Origin: QYOJ01 sp964616825
Lineage (GTDB): Bacteria; Bacteroidota; Bacteroidia; Bacteroidales; FEN-979
Assembly (NCBI GenBank): GCA_964616825.1
Contig: CAZTSX010000006.1
Span: forward strand, 62,001-126,000
Direction: 5' to 3'
DNA: 64,000 nt
The notes below the pieces were generated by a model that saw only the letters and a list, made by a program, of their open reading frames with translations, had not been told where the DNA came from and did not search any database. Positions 57,637 to 64,000 of the stretch are shown one piece after another (the stretch's first letter is position 1; each line of letters begins with the position of its first letter). Position numbers and translations under genes: made by a program.

Positions 57637-59763
57637 ATGGCAGACCAAGAAAAAGATAAAAAGAGTAAAGGTGGATTTCAACCCAATCTGACTCCAGGGA
57701 AAAAAGGGAAGACCAAATTCAGTTTCTACTGGATCTATGCGATCCTTGCGATTATCTTTATCGCTATCCAGTATTTCAACTATACCAGTCCATTAACAGA
57801 GATCACATGGCCACGCCTGGAGGAGATGCTGGTGAATGAGGATGTGGAGAAGATCGTGGTCGTCAACAAGGAGAAAGCCGAGATCTTCATCAAGAAAGAT
57901 AAGATCATGACCGATACTGCGTACCGAAAGTTCGACAAAAAAGGCTACGCCAGCTCCTCTTCATCCAACCCGCAATATTTCTACCAGATCGGTTCTGAAC
58001 AGATCTTTAACTCGTTGTTGAAGGATACCCGGGATACTTTAACTGCCCGTATGGTGAGAAAGGGTTATCGGATCTCAGATCTCGTCGAGTTCAAGAAACA
58101 GTATCCCTATCCTCCTTTGAATGATACAAGAAAAGATGTATTTGGTGACATACTCAGTTACATCATTCCTATTGCTATCCTGATCGGCGCCTGGTTCCTG
58201 ATCATGCGGTTTATGAGTCGTGGTGGTGGTGGTGCCGGTGGCCAGATCTTTAACATCGGGAAATCCAAAGCACAACTTTTTGACAAGGACACCAGTGTCA
58301 ATGTCAATTTCGAAGATGTTGCCGGCCTGGAGGAGGCTAAGGTAGAAGTCATGGAGATCGTAGACTTCCTGAAGAATCCTGGAAAATACACGGCTCTTGG
58401 GGGAAAAATCCCGAAAGGCGCTCTTCTGGTCGGTCCTCCGGGAACCGGAAAAACGCTGCTTGCCAAGGCTGTGGCGGGAGAAGCCCAGGTTCCCTTCTTT
58501 TCGATCTCCGGATCTGATTTCGTAGAGATGTTTGTCGGTGTGGGAGCTTCCCGGGTGCGTGACCTGTTTCGCCAGGCAAAAGAGAAAGCGCCCTGCATCA
58601 TCTTCATTGATGAAATTGATGCCGTGGGCCGGGCACGCGGTCGCAACCAGATCACCGGTGCCAACGATGAACGGGAGAACACCCTGAACCAGTTACTTAC
58701 AGAAATGGACGGCTTTGCAACCAATGCCGGAGTGATTATCCTGGCAGCCACCAACCGCGCAGATGTCCTGGACCGTGCACTCTTAAGAGCCGGGCGGTTC
58801 GACCGTCAGATCTACATTGAACTGCCCGACCTGATCGAGCGGAATGCGATCTTCCAGGTCCACCTGAAACCATTGAAACTGGATACCGAAGTAAATATCG
58901 ATTTTCTTGCTCGCCAGACTCCTGGTTTCTCAGGTGCCGATATTGCTAATGTCTGTAATGAATCAGCGCTGATCGCCGCCCGTAAAGACAAGAAGAAGAT
59001 ACATAAGCAGGACTTTATGGATGCAATCGACCGGATTATCGGCGGATTGGAAAAACGAAGCAAGATTATCTCACCACATGAGAAGAAGGTCATTGCTTAT
59101 CACGAATCGGGACATGCTTCCATCAGCTGGCTGTTGGAACATGCACACCCCCTGGTGAAGGTGACTATCGTACCCCGCGGCAAAGCGCTGGGGGCTGCGT
59201 GGTATCTTCCGGAAGAGAGGCAACTCACAACCTTCGAGCAGATGTTTGATGAGATCACTGCTGCTCTCGGCGGACGTGCATCCGAAGAGGTCTTTTTCGG
59301 AAAGGTTTCTACAGGCGCTTTGAACGACCTTGAAAAAATTACCAAGCAGGCGTATGCGATGGTTGTTTACTTCGGACTGAACAAGGAGATCGGCAACATC
59401 AGTTTCTACGATTCCACCGGACAATCTGAATTTACCTTCCATAAGCCTTATTCCGAAAAGACGGCGGAAGTTATAGACCGGGAGGTGAGAGAGATTGTTG
59501 AAACGGCATACAAGCGGGCGAAAAAACTCATTGCTGATAACAAGGAGAAGCTTGAACAACTGGCAAAGATACTACTGGAGAAAGAGGTAATCTTCCGGGA
59601 AGATTTAGAGCACGTTTTCGGCAAAAGGCCTTATGATAAAGAGGAGGAGAAGGCGCTTCCTATGAGTAATAAACCTGCACTAAAGCCAAGACGCAAGCCA
59701 CGAGACACCAAAAGCGCCAAACCAAAAGCAATACCGAAACCGAAAAAACCATCCGCCAAGTAA
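57637..59763 (+). CDS. ftsH: ATP-dependent zinc metalloprotease FtsH
   Basis: The 708-residue inner-membrane AAA+ protease has two TM helices (about 28-47 and 177-193) around a periplasmic domain. Walker A is GPPGTGKT (about 267), followed by FIDEIDAVGR (Walker B) and the AAA second region of homology (ATNRADVLDRALLRAGRFDR). The zinc site is HESGH (about 489-493), Ser replacing the more usual Ala. The C-terminal tail is very Lys/Pro-rich (about 680-708). It degrades unassembled membrane proteins and regulators such as LpxC in other bacteria. ATG 57637 is preferred to the in-frame TTG at 57589. Confidence 0.96.
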   Translation: MADQEKDKKSKGGFQPNLTPGKKGKTKFSFYWIYAILAIIFIAIQYFNYTSPLTEITWPRLEEMLVNEDVEKIVVVNKEKAEIFIKKDKIMTDTAYRKFDKKGYASSSSSNPQYFYQIGSEQIFNSLLKDTRDTLTARMVRKGYRISDLVEFKKQYPYPPLNDTRKDVFGDILSYIIPIAILIGAWFLIMRFMSRGGGGAGGQIFNIGKSKAQLFDKDTSVNVNFEDVAGLEEAKVEVMEIVDFLKNPGKYTALGGKIPKGALLVGPPGTGKTLLAKAVAGEAQVPFFSISGSDFVEMFVGVGASRVRDLFRQAKEKAPCIIFIDEIDAVGRARGRNQITGANDERENTLNQLLTEMDGFATNAGVIILAATNRADVLDRALLRAGRFDRQIYIELPDLIERNAIFQVHLKPLKLDTEVNIDFLARQTPGFSGADIANVCNESALIAARKDKKKIHKQDFMDAIDRIIGGLEKRSKIISPHEKKVIAYHESGHASISWLLEHAHPLVKVTIVPRGKALGAAWYLPEERQLTTFEQMFDEITAALGGRASEEVFFGKVSTGALNDLEKITKQAYAMVVYFGLNKEIGNISFYDSTGQSEFTFHKPYSEKTAEVIDREVREIVETAYKRAKKLIADNKEKLEQLAKILLEKEVIFREDLEHVFGKRPYDKEEEKALPMSNKPALKPRRKPRDTKSAKPKAIPKPKKPSAK

Positions 59764-59785
59764 CCTGAACCTGAAGAATCCCGCT

Positions 59786-60442
59786 ATGGAAGAGAGCGCA
59801 TCACGGGAAAAAATTCTAAAGAGGATACGGAACGCGTTGATTGAGAAGACCGATCCTCCTTTTCCTATCATCGATCAGGAGTTGAATGTCCATCCGGAGC
59901 TGACCGATACACTTGATGTTATCTTCGCTCAGGAGCTGGTAAAGGTGGCTGGCAAATTTGTCTACAGCGAAAGCGAGGATGAGTTTCTGGGTGTGTTGAA
60001 GTCGTTTATCCTGGAAAAGGATTGGCCACTCCTTTATTGCCTTGATCCCATAATACAAAAAACGCTTAAGCGGGCCGGTATCCCTTTTGAGTCGACCCCG
60101 GACAAGATCCTTGAAGCCCGGATCGGGATCACCCGTTGCGAATACCTGATAGCCAGGCTGGGAAGCGTGATGGTTTCCTCGACACTCAATCCCGGAAGAA
60201 AGATCATTGTCTTTCCTGAGATTCACCTGGTAGTTGGTTATACTTCTCAACTGGTCCCGGAATTGAAGGATGCGTTCAAGCTCATCCATAAAAAATATGC
60301 AGAAGATTGGCCCTCTATGGTCTCGCTGATCACCGGACCCAGCCGGACGGCTGATATTGAGAAAACACTTGTCATGGGAGCACATGGACCTAAAGAGTTC
60401 TATGTGTTTCTGATTGAAGATGGAGCGGGAAATAATGGCTGA
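59786..60442 (+). CDS. LUD-domain protein (LutC/YkgG-like)
   Basis: The 218-residue protein matches the LUD domain found in lactate-utilisation LutC and related proteins: ASREKILKRIRNAL at the N-terminus and the C-terminal GPSRTADIEKTLVMGAHGPKEFYVFLI, which carries the family's GPSxTADIE motif. Without lutA or lutB next to it, a role in lactate oxidation is not supported. In Bacteroidetes this gene sits regularly between ftsH and cdsA, so a housekeeping role is likely. It overlaps the next gene by 8 bp. Confidence 0.87.
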   Translation: MEESASREKILKRIRNALIEKTDPPFPIIDQELNVHPELTDTLDVIFAQELVKVAGKFVYSESEDEFLGVLKSFILEKDWPLLYCLDPIIQKTLKRAGIPFESTPDKILEARIGITRCEYLIARLGSVMVSSTLNPGRKIIVFPEIHLVVGYTSQLVPELKDAFKLIHKKYAEDWPSMVSLITGPSRTADIEKTLVMGAHGPKEFYVFLIEDGAGNNG

Positions 60443-60659
60443 CAAAAGTCAATCAAACTGGGAAGTCTTATATGTCACCAGGCACCCGTATAAAGCAGAG
60501 ATCCTGAAAGGAGTTCTGGAGGAGAATGAGATTCAGGCGGTTATCATCAACAAACAGGACTCAGCGTATGTAGTAATCGGTGAAATTGAAGTATATGTAA
60601 AACGGAATGATCTTGTGAAAGCAATTCAGATTTTAAAACGATTTCTGGCGGATGACTAA
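60435..60659 (+). CDS. DUF2007-family small protein
   Basis: The 74-residue protein (WEVLYVTRHPYKAEILKGVLEENEIQAVIINKQDS, then EIEVYVKRNDLVKAIQIL) is a DUF2007 putative signal-transducing protein with a PII-like alpha/beta pattern. Its function is unknown. ATG 60435 lies in the last codons of the LUD gene (8-bp overlap), and its own end overlaps cdsA by 8 bp, so the three are translationally coupled. An in-frame TTG at 60414 is rejected. Confidence 0.85.
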   Translation: MADKSQSNWEVLYVTRHPYKAEILKGVLEENEIQAVIINKQDSAYVVIGEIEVYVKRNDLVKAIQILKRFLADD

Positions 60660-61497
60660 TTTCTGGGCACGAACAATTACAGGACTCTCCATGGTTTTCA
60701 TTCTGCTGGCAGCCATGGCAATCAGCTATTGGTTTTTTGCCGGAGCATTTCTTCTTGTTACCATTCTCGGGTTATGGGAGTTCTATTCTCTCCTTTCCAG
60801 CAAATCTTCACATCCTCAGAAGATATTTGGCACCGTTGCCGGTGCTTTGATTTATATTGTCATCACCCTTGTGGATTTCATTCCGCTATTCTCAGATCTG
60901 CCATCCCACACACAAATTCCATACCTGATCTTTATTGTCCTCTTTTTCCTTCCATTTATCGTTGAGATATACAGGAAGAAACCACACCCCATGATAAACG
61001 TGGCCCTGACGATAACAGGAATCATCTACATTGCTGTCCCACTTGCTCTGCTTAACCTGTTGAATGGACCTGATGCCTATCGGTTATGGCATTTCCCGGT
61101 CATATTGGTTGGATTCTTTCTTATCACCTGGTTATATGATACCGGTGCTTACCTTTATGGGAAACAGTTTGGAAAGCATAAGTTTTTCGAACGTGTCTCA
61201 CCTAAAAAAACCTGGGAGGGGATCATTGCAGGAACGATTATTGCCCTGGCAACAGCAGTTGGATTACACTATCTTACCCCTGAAATCCAGTTGGTTGACT
61301 GGTTTGCAATGGCACTATTAATCATTGTTTTCGGTACATTTGGTGATCTCGTTGAATCACTCTTCAAGCGGAGCCTGAGAATCAAAGATTCCGGATCAAT
61401 TCTCCCTGGGCATGGCGGTATACTCGATCGGTTTGATGCTATTTTCCTTTCCGTTCCTTTTGTATTTTTGTATCTCTTTTTACGCAACCTGATCTGA
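60652..61497 (+). CDS. cdsA: Phosphatidate cytidylyltransferase
   Basis: The 281-residue inner-membrane enzyme makes CDP-diacylglycerol from phosphatidic acid and CTP. About eight TM helices are seen. The signature SPKKTWEGIIAGTIIA and the family block FGTFGDLVESLFKRSLRIKDSGSILPGHGGILDRFDA appear in the C-terminal half, as expected. It is coupled to the upstream DUF2007 gene and lies 3 bp from psd, so phosphatidylethanolamine synthesis genes are grouped; pssA is not in the window. Confidence 0.96.
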   Translation: MTNFWARTITGLSMVFILLAAMAISYWFFAGAFLLVTILGLWEFYSLLSSKSSHPQKIFGTVAGALIYIVITLVDFIPLFSDLPSHTQIPYLIFIVLFFLPFIVEIYRKKPHPMINVALTITGIIYIAVPLALLNLLNGPDAYRLWHFPVILVGFFLITWLYDTGAYLYGKQFGKHKFFERVSPKKTWEGIIAGTIIALATAVGLHYLTPEIQLVDWFAMALLIIVFGTFGDLVESLFKRSLRIKDSGSILPGHGGILDRFDAIFLSVPFVFLYLFLRNLI

Positions 61498-61500
61498 TAC

Positions 61501-62160
61501 ATGACAATTCACCAGGAAGGATACAAAACCATCTTTATCGCCTTGTTATTTGTGGCCGTTATATTCCTAACATTTAATCACATCTTGCCCGACCAGACCT
61601 GGATTCATTTTTGTCTTTACGCATTGGGGTTATGGTTCTTTCTGATGATCGTCAGGTTTTTCAGATCACCAAAACGGGAGGTTATCAGTGGTGAGAATCT
61701 GATTCTATCTCCTGCTGACGGCAAGGTTGTGGTTATAGAACGAACGATCGAGCCAGAACTCTTCAAAGAGGAGCGTATCCAGGTATCAATCTTCATGTCG
61801 GCCACAAACGTGCATGTCAACTGGTTCCCCATATCCGGCAATATCACCTATTACCATTATCATTCGGGGAGACACCTGGTCGCTTTCAATCCAAAAGCTT
61901 CCCTTGAGAATGAGCGTACCACGACTGTGATCGAAACAGATAATAAGAAGAAAATTTTGATCCGGCAGATTGCCGGCGCTTTAGCACGTCGGATCAGATG
62001 TTATCCGGTTGTTGGCGAACCGGTGATCCAGGGTGAGGAGCTAGGCTTTATTAAGTTTGGTTCGCGTGTGGACCTTCTCCTTCCGGTTGACACAAAACTG
62101 GATGTGAAAATAGGCCAGAAGGTAATTGGTAAAAAAACAGTGATCGGAAAGTTGGTGTAA
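61501..62160 (+). CDS. psd: Phosphatidylserine decarboxylase, short (PSD-A) type
   Basis: The 219-residue proenzyme converts phosphatidylserine to phosphatidylethanolamine. Two N-terminal TM helices (about 10-28 and 35-52) precede LSPADGKVVVIE. The self-cleavage site is at Gly-Ser in IKFGSRVDLLLP, which would leave Ser188 as the pyruvoyl group of the alpha chain. The conserved catalytic His region is HVNWFPISG. The GSR rather than GST at the cleavage site marks the short PSD-A group. The stop is directly followed by the convergent DUF2461 stop. Confidence 0.94.
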   Translation: MTIHQEGYKTIFIALLFVAVIFLTFNHILPDQTWIHFCLYALGLWFFLMIVRFFRSPKREVISGENLILSPADGKVVVIERTIEPELFKEERIQVSIFMSATNVHVNWFPISGNITYYHYHSGRHLVAFNPKASLENERTTTVIETDNKKKILIRQIAGALARRIRCYPVVGEPVIQGEELGFIKFGSRVDLLLPVDTKLDVKIGQKVIGKKTVIGKLV

Positions 62161-62820
62161 TTAGCCATCCAATGCTCTTCCCAAAAATCCATTGAACGAC
62201 TTCATTGCCTGAAAAACCTTCAGTGCATTATCTACGTATGCCGGATCCTGTACCTGTTTGTCAGACAAATTTGCAGAGACAGTATAGTGCTTGTTCTTCA
62301 GGATCTCTATATCCGGAAATTCTGCAGGAAAATCTTTGGGAGGCCTTTTAAGCTTTTCCATCTCATCCAATCCTTTTGTAAATTTTGCAAGCTTCTTATC
62401 CGAAAGGATCTTTTTAAACTCATCAATGTTATACAATATCTCCTGTCTGATCTTCTTCAGGCTATCGGGGTCGGGCATATAGATCCCTGCCGCCAGAAAT
62501 GATTCCCCGGGTTGTAAATGAACATAGTACCCTGGACCACAGCTCTTTCTGCCTGATTTCGCGATCCATGCTCCAAAGTTGGTTTTGTAAGGGGATTTAT
62601 CTTTTGAGAAGCGAACATCCCGGAAAATTCGAAACATTGTTTCTTTCGCTGTTACAAACCTGACGGAAGGGTCGAATTTTGCAATACCAGAGATCAGCGT
62701 ATTGATCAGGCTTTCCATCTCCAGTTTGGCTTCGTCGTACCACCCTTTGTTTACCTTGAACCACTCCCGGTTATTATTATTTTCCAGCTCCTTAAGAAAA
62801 GGGATAATCAGATCAATCAT
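62161..62820 (-). CDS. DUF2461 (TIGR02453) family protein
   Basis: The 219-residue protein has the family's LKELENNNNREWFKVNKGWYDEAK start, RIFRDVRFSKDKSPYKTNFGAWI in the centre and CGPGYYVHLQPGESFLAAGIYMPD. DUF2461 proteins are widespread and without an assigned role. Its tail meets psd with no spacer, and the start follows a promoter box that sits directly beside an octamer array. Confidence 0.9.
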   Translation of the reverse strand: MIDLIIPFLKELENNNNREWFKVNKGWYDEAKLEMESLINTLISGIAKFDPSVRFVTAKETMFRIFRDVRFSKDKSPYKTNFGAWIAKSGRKSCGPGYYVHLQPGESFLAAGIYMPDPDSLKKIRQEILYNIDEFKKILSDKKLAKFTKGLDEMEKLKRPPKDFPAEFPDIEILKNKHYTVSANLSDKQVQDPAYVDNALKVFQAMKSFNGFLGRALDG

Positions 62821-62836
62821 GATAGTTTTTTATTGA

Positions 62837-62844
62837 CAAAGGTA
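62837..62844 (-). promoter_or_regulatory. -7 box of the DUF2461 gene
   Basis: On the minus strand this reads TACCTTTG, an exact consensus, ending 16 bp before the start codon. Its -33 position (about 62864-62867) lies within the octamer array at 62851-62894. Confidence 0.5.
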
Positions 62845-62850
62845 CAGAAA

Positions 62851-62894
62851 GTGAACTTGTGAACTAGTGAACTGGTGAGCTTGTGAACTGGTGA
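62851..62894. repeat. Octamer array upstream of the DUF2461 gene
   Basis: gtgaactt, gtgaacta, gtgaactg, gtgagctt and gtgaactg are followed by a partial gtga unit. It starts 6 bp upstream of the minus-strand -7 box and fills half of the divergent intergenic region. Confidence 0.85.
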
Positions 62895-62961
62895 GTAAAA
62901 AAAATTCTTTTTAGGATATAACCTTTTTGAGGCAAACCGGATTAATAGGAAATGAAATGCC

Positions 62962-63780
62962 ATGAGAGGGAAAATAATTTGCATTATCTTGTTTATGCAG
63001 TCGATCTATGCTCACGGCACCGGGGGAGACATTTTTCCTGGTGGCCGGATATCAGCTATGGGATCTGCTGCAGTAGCTACCACCGGGATCTGGTCTGTTG
63101 CCACAAACCAGGCTGGGATAGCATGGTCACAGGGCTGGAAAGCCGGCTTGTATGCAGAGAATCGGTTCCTGATCAAAGAACTTTGTTATGAAGCCGTTGC
63201 ACTTACCTGGAGTGGAAGACCGGGAGCATTTGGCCTAGTGGTTTCTTATTCCGGATTTCAACTCTATAATGAGATAACTGCCGGGATAACCTATGCACGA
63301 AAATTCGGTCGACGGTTCAGTGCTGGAATCCAGCTTTATTATAACCGGATCCAGTTGGGGGAAGAGTATGGTTCAAAAGGCCTGGTTTCGGGTAAGATCG
63401 GATTGATGTATAAACCGGATGATTCATGGACTCTGGGTATACAGGTGTGCAATCCTGTTCCAGTGAAGATATCAGACTACCCGGAAGAACGGCTACCGGT
63501 TCTGTTCCGGATGGGGATCGGATATAACATTTCGGGTAAAGTTCTTGTATTGTTGGAGGGAGAGAAGGACCTGGAGCACAAACCAGTAATCCGAACCGGG
63601 ATAGAGATCAGGTTAGCGAGGATGGCATGGGGGCGATTGGGTGTGATCTCAGATCCATTTATGGTGACTGGTGGAATTGGGCTTGGGCTGAAAAATATCC
63701 GGATTGATATCGCTACCCGGTATCACATGGTGCTGGGATTTTCTCCTTCATTATCGGTTGTTTATTCAATTCAAAAATAA
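62962..63780 (+). CDS. Predicted outer-membrane beta-barrel protein
   Basis: The 272-residue protein has a signal sequence (KIICIILFMQSIYAHG). The mature start has GGRISAMGSAAVATTGIWSVATNQAGIAW, which resembles the N-terminal Asn-x-Ala-Gly/Pro hatch region of FadL/PorV-type barrels. Alternating amphipathic strands follow, ending VVYSIQK. No specific function is recognised; it is shorter than usual FadL proteins. It is immediately followed by the helix-hairpin-helix gene, with one base between, so the two form a unit. Confidence 0.7.
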   Translation: MRGKIICIILFMQSIYAHGTGGDIFPGGRISAMGSAAVATTGIWSVATNQAGIAWSQGWKAGLYAENRFLIKELCYEAVALTWSGRPGAFGLVVSYSGFQLYNEITAGITYARKFGRRFSAGIQLYYNRIQLGEEYGSKGLVSGKIGLMYKPDDSWTLGIQVCNPVPVKISDYPEERLPVLFRMGIGYNISGKVLVLLEGEKDLEHKPVIRTGIEIRLARMAWGRLGVISDPFMVTGGIGLGLKNIRIDIATRYHMVLGFSPSLSVVYSIQK

Positions 63781-63781
63781 G

Positions 63782-64000
63782 ATGACCAGAAGATTAACAA
63801 TCATATCCTTTCTCGTGGTTAGTTTGCTTCAGTCCATCTCACAGACAGACAGCACGTTTACACTTGAAGAGATGGTGAGTGAATTCGCTGAGATCCATGA
63901 AACAGAGCCAGATCCGGAAGAGATTGAAGAGTTCCTTTCCGGGAATGGAAAGATCAATGTTAACCAAACCACTCTGGAGGAGTTGCAACAACTCACCTGC
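63782..64000 (+). CDS. Start of a secreted helix-hairpin-helix protein (partial)
   Basis: The first 73 codons are in the window. A signal sequence (IISFLVVSLLQSISQ) is followed by an acidic segment (EIHETEPDPEEIEEFL) and NGKINVNQTTLEELQQL, a helix-hairpin-helix element as in ComEA-type domains. Large Bacteroidetes proteins with this start often carry several such motifs and may bind DNA at the surface during uptake, but the rest lies beyond the window end. Confidence 0.75.
   Translation, partial: MTRRLTIISFLVVSLLQSISQTDSTFTLEEMVSEFAEIHETEPDPEEIEEFLSGNGKINVNQTTLEELQQLTC

Overview
The window is a gene-dense chromosomal segment of a Bacteroidota bacterium, most likely Bacteroidales/Marinilabiliales-like; genus cannot be told from the sequence. 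Evidence: a type IX secretion C-terminal sorting domain on a PKD protein, the Bacteroidetes -7 promoter box TAnnTTTG in front of many genes, almost no Shine-Dalgarno sites, a GIN-domain (DUF2807) lipoprotein, a YfhO-type membrane protein, a GNTFK-type pyrophosphate-energised pump and a single-chain GcvP. No rRNA, tRNA, CRISPR, transposase or prophage gene was seen. RNase P RNA is present.

Layout. 1-7.1 kb: rpmH, a YfhO-like protein and glycosyltransferase pair, a MATE exporter, rnpB, wecB. 7.1-13.5 kb: gyrB, then an adaptor/permease/TolC tripartite exporter that lacks its ATPase. 13.5-28.4 kb: PAP2 phosphatase, mazG, a PagL-like lipid A deacylase, a GIN lipoprotein, proS, an aromatic/Gly-rich and Ser/Arg-rich secreted protein, a FadL-like barrel, a TPR protein, a zinc-ribbon coiled-coil protein with NIF3, a degenerate response regulator, lpxK and an LpxR-like lipid A deacylase. 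28.4-36 kb: dnaB, a conserved protein commonly mislabelled asparagine synthetase B, folA-thyA-small TM protein-bifunctional nuclease, hppA. 36-42 kb: an ECF sigma factor with a candidate envelope-spanning anti-sigma/beta-barrel partner, a T9SS cargo protein, and an alcohol dehydrogenase with an LsrF-like aldolase. 42-51.3 kb: gcvP, a four-helix-bundle (S23/IVS-type) protein, an SDR oxidoreductase, and a threonine/sulfur amino acid cluster (thrH, thrC, two Cys/Met PLP enzymes). 51.4-64 kb: lpd, rfbC, uvrA, a LOG-family protein, then rsfS-ftsH-LUD-DUF2007-cdsA-psd, DUF2461, an outer-membrane protein and the start of a helix-hairpin-helix protein.

The most unusual signal is not a gene. At least eleven short degenerate tandem arrays with 7-, 8- or 10-bp units lie at gene ends, at promoters and once inside a coding sequence (lpd). 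Heptamer arrays of the RRGACGT type run across the stop codons of four unrelated genes (the asparagine-synthetase-like gene, gcvP, the SDR gene, uvrA), so all four proteins end in Thr-stop supplied by the repeat. Octamer arrays fill the thrH-SDR spacer exactly and abut the -7 boxes of two promoters. Opposite-strand copies of the same units bracket the four-helix-bundle gene and the rfbC-uvrA block. The second notable system is the sigma factor directly followed by a protein that seems to span both inner and outer membranes.
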